DNA of 12,762 nucleotides, from contig JBBHKE010003180.1 in NCBI GenBank assembly GCA_037447655.1, positions 190,001 through 202,762 on the forward strand. The letters are read 5' to 3'. The notes beneath the pieces are model-generated. The model was not told where the DNA came from. It ran no database searches and was given only the letters and a program-made list of their open reading frames with translations. Shown piece by piece: positions 7,718-12,762 of this stretch. How positions within the stretch are numbered: position 1 is the stretch's first letter; each line of letters starts with the position of its first letter. A program made the position numbers and the translations under genes. The stretch is from Zygnema cylindricum (taxonomy: Eukaryota > Streptophyta > Zygnematophyceae > Zygnematales > Zygnemataceae).

Positions 7718-7723
7718 TTTATT
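7718..7723 (-). terminator. Polyadenylation signal of the minus-strand gene
   Basis: AATAAA on the minus strand lies about 10 bases after the TAA of the probable terminal exon. Confidence 0.4.
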
Positions 7724-7733
7724 TCAGAAAATA

Positions 7734-7910
7734 TTATTTTATTAAGTTCCCTCTTATCATCAATTTTGTCTTTTTCGAATCATAACTGACATCCTTTATG
7801 TATTCCTCAAAGTGTTCTTCCATCCAATAAACTATTTCCTCTGCAAAAAAAATCTCAACAAATGCAAAGACTTCATATAGAGTTAAGGACATTGTGAGGG
7901 TTATGTGTAA
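7734..7910 (-). CDS. Probable terminal exon of the channel gene
   Basis: On the minus strand a frame runs to a TAA at 7734 and is followed within 20 bases by AATAAA. It reads LHITLTMSLTLYEVFAFVEI, then FFAEEIVYWMEEHFEEYIKD and a basic tail. The V-E-x-F-x-x-A-E-E-I...H-F order resembles the end of a CNGC binding domain (V-E-A-F-x-L-x-A-E-D-L...F). Two acceptors are possible: CTCTCACAAACAG (exon from 7910), behind a very long pyrimidine tract that includes the C74 run, or TTTTTTTTGCAG (exon from 7840). Which is used, and how it connects to the 8906-9161 exon, is unresolved. Confidence 0.4.
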   Translation of the reverse strand, partial: LHITLTMSLTLYEVFAFVEIFFAEEIVYWMEEHFEEYIKDVSYDSKKTKLMIRGNLIK

Positions 7911-7983
7911 CTGTTTGTGAGAGAGGGGAAGGTGGAAGGAGGGGAAGGAGAGGGGGAGAGGGGGAGGGGGAGGGGGAGGGAGG

Positions 7984-8061
<78 letters not shown>

Positions 8062-11013
8062 GAAGTGGTATCATTTTGTTTTCTTGTCTTCCTCCTTTGT
8101 CTGAGTGCATTATATTTCTTACTTCCAGTGATGTCTCTCAACACTACATTAAATTGACCGTTAATGGTCTTGAAAGGGTAGTCATCACCGAAGGTTTATT
8201 CATGGTTGTTTTAAAGGCGGGTGAGAGTTGTAAGAGAATACCATACCGGATGATTGATTTGCTGATTCTCTTGACTTCTTAGCAAGCTCTGCAAACAAGA
8301 AATAATAATCTAAAGACATTAGGGCTTCAAGCATGAAAACATAAAACTTGTCGAAGGAATCATGTCGGAAAAAAGGGAACCTAACCGACCATTATACCAA
8401 AAATTAGTGATATTGAATCCAAATTAGTTACAATGAAAGACTTACAAATCGACTTTTACATATGTAGACTGATGAAAGATAGAAAGAAAGTGAGGAAACA
8501 GAGAGGAGAGCATTATGTAAGACAAACCTTGAATGTGAGTCGTGGAAATGATCTAATAAAGAAAGCTATTAAATGAGATAACCTTGTTTAGAAGTTGATT
8601 AATTGCAGCTTAAAAGGGTATTCATGGAACAACATAAAGTAAAGTTGATTTTGTTTAAAAAGTTTTTCATTATTGAAGTTGACCCAACCTTAGAACGATG
8701 AGGCATAATATGACTAGAAACTTGAATTGACGACCATCTGTTTTTAAGGATTAAGTGGCAGGCAAAACAAAGAAAAACTGAACAGTTCTTCCTATATTTG
8801 GCTTAGAAAAGATGGATGATCTTTGAACTAATGAATGTTCTTTAATGCTTGCACTAATCCGAGATTCTTTACAGGCAAATGAATGTGTTCTATACATTTA
8901 CACTTTCAAATTAGCTCTCTCATAATAAACTCAATTTGCCTGAAGATGGACCCTCCTTGTTTCATTGCGATAGCATGTATGGATTGATAATGATATAGCT
9001 GAAGGATTTTTTCACTATTGTCCCAAAGACTGTTGATTGACTTGAGAATATAACCTTTCTTAATTTCATCCTGGAGCCCTTCTGATAGGTCAGAAAACAA
9101 TTCTTCATATTGCAAACCGCGATGTTTGGACCATTGTCTTAGCCTCTCCGACTTCACTTTCCTGCAATATGAGCAGAAAATTCATCAATATAAGTAACAA
9201 ATACAGAACAAACATATCAACTTAGCAATACAGATGGAAGAAATACATCAATTTAAGCAACAGATATGGAAAAAACACATCACTCGAAATAGTAAATATG
9301 GAAAAAATACAGTTAGTAACAGCATTTGTAAACACCTTTCTCAACTTCTGGTAAATCCATGGTGTAGTATTAAAAGAAAGAGCTTTACACTAAGTTACAA
9401 TGAGTTCACATATGAAATAGCAAATGTTAACATTGAGTTGAGGTGTCAATCATCCAAAGAGACCCGAGATATCTGAAAAATGTTTACTAATTTAATGAAT
9501 ATTTCGTTGACGGAAGTTAAAAATGATGTTTAGTGCGAGCTTGCATAAAATCACTTGTTTTGTCTCTGCTTTCCTTTTTTTTTCCCCCTTCACGCTTGAA
9601 AACAGAATCCAACTTGAAAAAATGGCAATTTATATACCAATAGAAGCACCCAAACAATGGCACAAAACTAGAGTATCTCACTTTCTCAATTCAGTCAGAT
9701 TGTTCTTTCTTAACCACCTGTTCTCCTCCATCCTCTGAACGTGAAATTTATATGGCCTGCCAGGTTCCCATTTCCCAGAGTAAACATAGTAACTCTTAGT
9801 TTGTGAGGCTTGGTAAAGAAAGGCGGGAAATCTAATCTAATCCATTAGACAAAAACTATCTTTAGTGAGCATTCACTACACTTTCATCAACCGATGTGCA
9901 CACGAAATTATAAAGTACACCGTGTATCGCTATTTGTGTTAATGCTTTTATTGACACTAAAAACATCTTTTCTTCGTACACGCTTGTCGGATTATAGATC
10001 TGACGATTGCGATTGAAAGCTAAGATTCTCACCTTCCGATTGGGGGTCCCCGTGTAATAATCGGACAAGTGTGCACGAGAAAATATGTTTTTAAGTGGCG
10101 AAAAATTGTTAACACTAATAGCGATACACGGTGTAGCGTTAATAATGGTGAATTTGATATTTCAGAAAAACAATTTTTCCACTAAAAGTGATGGACGGCG
10201 AGGTTTAGGTAATACTAACATTGATGATCTATAACTCTGTGATATGTCATTCCCAACTTATATATACGAATGATTTCTAAACTTCCTCATTTTCCAAACA
10301 CTTCTTCTTTTCCCAAGCAATGTGAACTCTTGATAAATTTGTCTTTTACTTCTGAATCAAAAAATTGAATGACATTTCTTTTGTCTCGAAGACGTTTTGA
10401 TTGAGTTTTTCTTTTTCCAAACAATTTAAACTTCCTCCTTTTTCATAGACACATTTGGCATAAGATGCAAGCAGAGCAATTAATAAGGATATTCTTAGGA
10501 AAACCAAAACGAAAAATGAGGATTCTATGATGTTGCAAGTGTTTGTCGAGTGAATATGAGAATTCATACTTAGTATTTGTTACAAAAATTATAGAAATTT
10601 TGCGCAGATTTCTGGTTTGATTGGTGTTTGAATCTGTAAATATTCGCCTTCTACATTAGGCGCATGTATAAAAATTTAGGTGCCGGACAGGGAATTGAGA
10701 AAAAAAAAAAAAAAGACAATGAAACTCGTGAAAATAGAGTAAAGCGTCTTTCACCTTCGTGTGAGGGCCTTTAAAAACCTATGGATGTTGTAAATAAAAA
10801 TACTAAAGAGTAGTAGGCTTCCCACTTTGATAAAGAGAATAAAAAGCACCTCCGGAACGAAGTAGCTCACATCGTCACTCACGCCAAGTGTACCAAGTTG
10901 CTGCAAAATTAAAATAAATTTCGGTCGTTATTAGCAGAGATTTCAACCTTAGTTTTTAGATACACCAAAATAACAGAGTTCAAAGAAAGCATCACAAAAT
11001 AGAATATAAAGTA
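7734..11013 (-). CDS. Cyclic nucleotide-gated channel-like gene, 3' part (multi-exon, possible pseudogene)
   Basis: Plant CNGCs are plasma-membrane tetrameric cation channels with six helices, a pore, a C-linker and a cyclic nucleotide-binding domain (CNBD). Exons here, in transcript order: 10966-11013 (tentative), 10755-10900, 9682-9756, 8906-9161, and a terminal exon ending at 7734. Between the middle three, donor and acceptor phases agree (2/2 and 2/2). The residue count from LGTLG to the end of S6 (46), and from there to the first C-linker Trp, equals that of typical CNGCs as I recall them; the next Trp-to-Trp interval is one residue short. The 5' exons for S1-S5 were not found up to 12762. 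The CNBD is short and contains a stop, so this may be a decayed gene. Introns carry a mini-transposon and a degenerate repeat. No promoter can be assigned. Confidence 0.75.
7918..8064. repeat. Purine-rich tract with a 74-nt uninterrupted G run
   Basis: From about 7918 the plus strand is almost only A and G, moving from GAGAGAGGGG through repeated AGGGGG units into an unbroken G run at 7987-8060 (74 bases), then AGAAGTGG. It can form G-quadruplexes or triplex DNA. On the minus strand it is a giant pyrimidine tract just upstream of a possible 3' splice site at 7911. Poly-Gly and poly-Pro reading frames here are not genes. Run length is unreliable in any sequencing method. Confidence 0.95.
8130..8905. 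other. Intronic or intergenic stretch of the channel gene, no firm exon
   Basis: No exon is secure here. A minus-strand segment ending at a GTAAGA donor (8122) reads TINGQFNVVLRDITG, which could be a binding-domain strand pair. A 23-base segment near 8440-8462 is flanked by a strong acceptor and a GTAAGT donor. A GTTTGCAG acceptor lies near 8290. None links in phase to a recognisable binding-domain core, so the rest of the domain is either decayed or unrecognised. Confidence 0.4.
8906..9161 (-). CDS. CNGC exon: C-linker end and start of nucleotide-binding domain
   Basis: The acceptor TTCTGCTCATATTGCAG is followed by one base completing a split codon, then KVKSERLRQWSKHRGLQYEE and LFSDLSEGLQDEIKK. 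This matches the CNGC C-linker W-x-x-x-R-G-x-x-E-E-x-L-x-x-x-L-x-x-x-L-x-x-x-I-K-R position for position over 26 residues from the Trp. It continues to LWDN (usual P-L-F-x-N) and KQGGSIFRQIEFIMREL, which resembles the CNBD start G-x-x-I-x-R-x-G-D-x-x-x-x-M-x-F-I-x-R-G with about six residues missing and the last Gly changed to Glu. A TGA follows at 8908-8906. Either the exon really ends earlier, at a GTGAAA donor after LWDN, or the gene is truncated here. Confidence 0.8.
9166..9330. repeat. Degenerate ~32-bp tandem repeat in a channel-gene intron
   Basis: About five units of a form like AAGAAATACATCAATTTAAG plus CAACAGATATGG follow one another, for example units ending GATGG (9237), GATATGG (9269) and AAATATGG (9301). 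The array lies in the 520-base intron between the two C-linker exons, close to the 3' splice site. A short plus-strand ORF here (9234-9476) is a product of the repeat. Confidence 0.65.
9682..9756 (-). CDS. CNGC exon: first part of the C-linker
   Basis: Seventy-five bases between an acceptor ending CCTGGCAG and a donor AAA|GTGAGATAC. In the frame fixed by the neighbouring exons it reads PYKFHVQRMEENRWLRKNN, then LTELRK. This matches the C-linker pattern of a charged helix, W-M-x-x-x-x-L-P-x-E-L-R-x-R-V. The number of residues between the S6 end and this Trp equals that in typical CNGCs. The acceptor has a poor pyrimidine tract; an alternative acceptor 33-40 bases upstream would add residues. 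The exon is too short to appear as an independent ORF and rests on homology and phase. Confidence 0.7.
9918..10133. mobile_element. 216-bp mini-transposon (MITE) with long terminal inverted repeats and TA duplication
   Basis: Left end CACCGTGTATCGCTATT and right end AATAGCGATACACGGTG are exact inverted repeats; the outer 26 bases match 25 of 26. The arms stay similar for about 78 bases (roughly 75-80 percent), around a 61-base centre. The element is bounded on both sides by TA (9916-9917 and 10134-10135), the target duplication of Tc1/mariner-type transposons. It has no coding capacity, so it would need a transposase in trans. It lies in the 998-base channel-gene intron (9757-10754) and does not touch the predicted splice sites. 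Confidence 0.75.
10136..10754. other. Remainder of the channel-gene intron
   Basis: A/T-rich sequence without a supported exon. It contains an A15 run at 10700-10714, a small hairpin CGCCT...AGGCG near 10650, and a minus-strand frame (10346-10567) with a hydrophobic segment but no family pattern. Confidence 0.5.
10755..10900 (-). CDS. CNGC exon: selectivity filter and S6 helix
   Basis: The acceptor TTTATTTTAATTTTGCAG is followed by 146 bases (48 codons plus two bases), ending at the donor AG|GTGAAAG. The product starts QLGTLGVSDDVSYFVPEVLF, which parallels the CNGC block L-S-T-L-G-Q-x-L-x-T-S-x-x-x-x-E. It continues KVGSLLLFSIFIYNIHRFL and KALTR, which parallels the S6 end G-L-x-L-F-A-L-L-I-G-N-x-Q-x-x-L-Q-S-L-T. 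The usual Gln-Asn-Leu after the filter Gly is replaced by Val-Ser-Asp-Asp, so ion selectivity cannot be assumed. Several S6 positions (for example the IGN Gly, here Tyr) are also changed. Confidence 0.8.
10966..11013 (-). CDS. Tentative CNGC pore-helix exon
   Basis: A strong acceptor (CTCCTTACAACTTTCTTGCAG) precedes 48 bases reading YFIFYFVMLSLNSVIL in phase 0, ended by a possible donor GTGTAT. The 65-base intron to the next exon is short but possible. The aromatic helix would fit the pore helix just before the LGTLG segment, but spacing against other CNGCs is not exact, and a longer frame on the same strand reads through the region. Confidence 0.3.
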
Positions 11014-11790
11014 CTGCAAGAAAGTTGTAAGGAGGTTTCCAATAATGTGGCAGAGATGATGTTACACAATTGCCATTCACAAAATAACAAAATATAATCA
11101 GTATATGTGACTCTGTTGTTTCTTCTTGCTGCGACTTGCTAGATTCTAGCTCTTCTAACTTATGCAAATCGTATTTGCGCCAGAACTGTTTTCAAGAGTG
11201 CTAGAAAAAGTTGTTGTATGTTTTTTGGGGAAAACCGCCGACAGCTGACATGCATAAGCGATACTCAAAAGTAAGGAGCTTGGTCAACATGGCGGTTTTT
11301 GCAGACATACGTGTCAAAATCTTGACGGAACATTATCAGAATATATTGTACATCGTTATCGTTTGTCGCACTGGCGATATAGACGTCACTTCGAAAGTTT
11401 GCAAATTAAAGTTTTCCGTCTAATTTCTTCATGCGACGTTTTAATTTGAAGCTTTTCAAATCACCAACTTATTGAAAAGGTAAGTATCTCGACTTTCTTC
11501 TTTCTTACACAATCATCAACTCTTAGAATGCCTATAGACTCTAGCATCTGGCGACGGATTTCATCCTCTGTTTCCCACGGCCAAACCAAAGATCATTTTC
11601 TTGCCTTTCCGGCTAATGAGCCAAGTGACATTTTACAGTCACTAAAGCTCCCTAGATTTCGAGAGGTCACCTTTGTGTCATTCTCCCTCTTATTTAAACC
11701 TCAAGCTTTGTAATTTACAATCAAGTAAAACAAAATAATTCATTTCTTTTTATGTTCATTCATATTTCTTTCCTACTTTTGTCCGCTGCC
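11014..11790. other. Unassigned stretch upstream of the channel exons
   Basis: No secure gene. On the minus strand, 11090-11185 after an AAAACAG acceptor reads FWRKYDLHKLEELESSK and further charged residues, a possible turret exon of the channel, but this is not supported by homology. On the minus strand, 11464-11592 is open and reads PWETEDEIRRQMLESIGILR and a basic stretch, unrecognised. A TATTTAAA-like box on the plus strand near 11690 could belong to the copia element that follows. No primer-binding site was found. Confidence 0.4.
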
Positions 11791-12055
11791 ATGTCATCTA
11801 CTACGATAGGTTATGGGCCTCTCGACGTTAACTCAAATACCGTTGTTAAATTTAACAGAACGGACTCCTACGGATGGAAGCACCATATTGAGCAACATTT
11901 GTGGCGCAAGAAACTCTGGTCAATTAGTAGTGGAAGCAGGCTAAACCTTTTGCGTCGCCGCTAAATTTGCCTGCCTACTCCACAATGAGGAGGCGCGTTC
12001 TCGGTTGGTCTTTGCCCTTGAATCTTCGCAAGTGGACCTCATTCGTGACGCTACC
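11791..12055 (+). pseudogene. Ty1/copia gag N-terminus, frameshifted
   Basis: From the ATG at 11791, frame 1 reads VVKFNRTDSYGWKHHIEQHL and WRKKLWSISSGS. This is the N-terminal block of copia Gag (F-x-G-x-x-Y-x-x-W, then a helix, then x-x-L-W). Frame 1 stops at 11962, but frame 2 continues the family pattern as NEEARSRLVFALESSQVDLI up to a TGA in about 30 codons, matching D-E-x-A-x-x-x-I-x-x-x-L. There is therefore one frameshift near 11950. Whether it belongs to the same element family as the gag at 1-246 cannot be told, because the two cover different parts. Confidence 0.75.
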
Positions 12056-12140
12056 TCTGAGTGAACTCTCTCTTATAACTTCCCTCTAAAACTAAAAAAC
12101 TTTGCAATCTTTGTCCCACCTTAGCCCTTCTAGGTGTCAC

Positions 12141-12420
12141 TCTTAAAGAAGCTTGGACGGGAACAAGTCGAATGTCTCCCACCTTCGCATAATGGCAAAG
12201 TCGCGGAAAATTCGGCGTACTTCTCGGTTACTACATTGAACCTAAAGCCTATAAAATTAGCTCACGAGCGAACGCCAAGTCGACCTTAGCCACGACGTCG
12301 CCTTTTACGAAACTCCTTTTTTTCTCAAACTCACAAATCTCTCCAAATATTCTTTCTTTTCCCCTCCTTCCCCTCTCCCTTGCTCAATCCGAGCTTTTCA
12401 CATTATTGGGGGTAGATTGG
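12141..12420 (+). pseudogene. Ty1/copia integrase C-terminal fragment
   Basis: Short segments in shifting frames read LKEAWTG, SNVSHLRI, RGKFGVLLGYYIEPKAYKI (from 12202), and VDLSHDVAFYETPFF. In this order they are the hallmark end of copia integrase: T-P-x-E-x-W-x-G, V-x-H-L-R-x-F-G, K-x-x-x-x-x-L-G-Y, and S-R-D-V-x-F-x-E. At least two small shifts and a TAA break it. It follows the gag fragment by about 90 bases, whereas Gag zinc knuckle, protease and the integrase core should lie between. A large internal deletion is therefore inferred. Confidence 0.75.
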
Positions 12421-12762
12421 CGGACTCCATGACATCACGCACAGAAAAAATATCAATACATTGATTTGATAAATTGAAATGAATTTGGGATAAGTTCTTC
12501 AAGTGAAGAAGTCCCTTATATACAAATCACACAGTGCTAATTTTTGTGGAGTCTAAGTGCGCTTTGGTGCGCTGTAAGAAAATGGATCCCAATCTAGATT
12601 CTAATAGATTGGCTTTTCAGCGGCAATGAACAACGACTAAAGACCTAAAGTAACGACGTAGATTCGGACGATAACGTGGTGTGCCCATGTAACCGAAACT
12701 TTGGAATGAAACTTGTAACCCAGATTTTCCGTTGTGCTTTTCAAAGTGTTCCTATGTCCAAG
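12421..12762. other. No gene; TATA-like box on the minus strand
   Basis: No coding pattern was seen. The minus strand reads GTATATAAGGG near 12512-12522, followed by CTTCTTCACTTGAAGAA, which can form a hairpin. The layout resembles the promoter of an LTR oriented to the left, but no LTR ends were found. Confidence 0.25.

Noticed and set aside
7918-8064. Pure sequencing artefact
   Set aside because: Not fully excluded, but the graded AGGGGG flank before the run favours a real repeat; kept as a finding with this caution.
7901-8282. Poly-Gly ORF on plus and poly-Pro ORFs on minus
   Set aside because: They are translations of the G74 run and its purine-rich flank; only the part near 7734-7910 on the minus strand has independent protein-like content.
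8440-8462. 23-base micro-exon on the minus strand with very good splice signals
   Set aside because: It reads YICKSRF, which is suggestive of a binding-domain strand, but no flanking exons give the missing helix, so it is not annotated.
9234-9476. 80-codon plus ORF
   Set aside because: Starts inside the degenerate intronic repeat and shows repeated K-Q-I-W-K-K-like units from it; no family match.
9862-10068. 68-codon minus ORF over the mini-transposon
   Set aside because: Runs through the inverted repeat arm and centre; no transposase motif, and the element is far too small to code for one.
1-12762. CRISPR array, rRNA genes, bacterial operons
   Set aside because: No regularly spaced identical repeats, no rRNA sequence, and the gene structure (introns, AATAAA, retrotransposons) is eukaryotic.

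Overview
The window looks like nuclear DNA of a land plant. It holds Ty1/copia retrotransposon remains and an intron-containing, minus-strand gene whose exons match plant cyclic nucleotide-gated channels (CNGC). It also holds a terminal-inverted-repeat mini-transposon inside an intron, A/T-rich intergenic DNA, long homopolymers and plant-type splice signals. The species cannot be read from the sequence. A bryophyte or another non-flowering plant is a guess, based on the channel's divergence and on an unusual retroelement with a restriction-like endonuclease (RLE).

Layout. 1-246 (-): gag fragment of a copia element, running off the left edge. 265-1903 (+): copia pol (integrase/RT linker, RT, RNase H), broken by one stop codon and two short tandem duplications, then a polypurine tract and the start of a 3' LTR at 1899. 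About 2050-3090: no recognisable gene; a tRNA T-arm-like hairpin and a pair of twin hairpins. 3098 to about 6740 (+): one degraded non-LTR retroelement with a zinc finger, RT and RLE domain, ending near an AATAAA. 6741-7240: AT-rich minisatellite with an inverted copy, then four A runs. 7300-7730: one unexplained ORF. 7734-11013 (-): CNGC-like channel gene, 3' part only. It covers part of the pore, S6, the C-linker and the start of the cyclic nucleotide-binding domain. Its introns hold a degenerate ~32-bp repeat and a 216-bp mini-transposon, and a 74-nt pure G run (C on the gene's strand) lies near its 3' end. 11791-12420 (+): another copia fragment in which gag is followed almost directly by the integrase C-terminus. 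12420-12762: no gene; a TATA-like box on the minus strand.

Two results stand out. First, the channel gene can be assembled from three exons that agree in splice phase (0/2, 2/2, 2) and whose spacing matches the CNGC S6/C-linker almost residue for residue. No single open reading frame shows this. Second, five reading-frame breaks in two unrelated retroelements each coincide with a local tandem duplication (16, 35, 70, 103 and 67 bp) whose length modulo 3 predicts the observed frame change. Short tandem duplication therefore appears to be a main way these elements were inactivated here.

No complete, intact protein-coding gene was found. The channel gene lacks its 5' exons in this window and may be a pseudogene.
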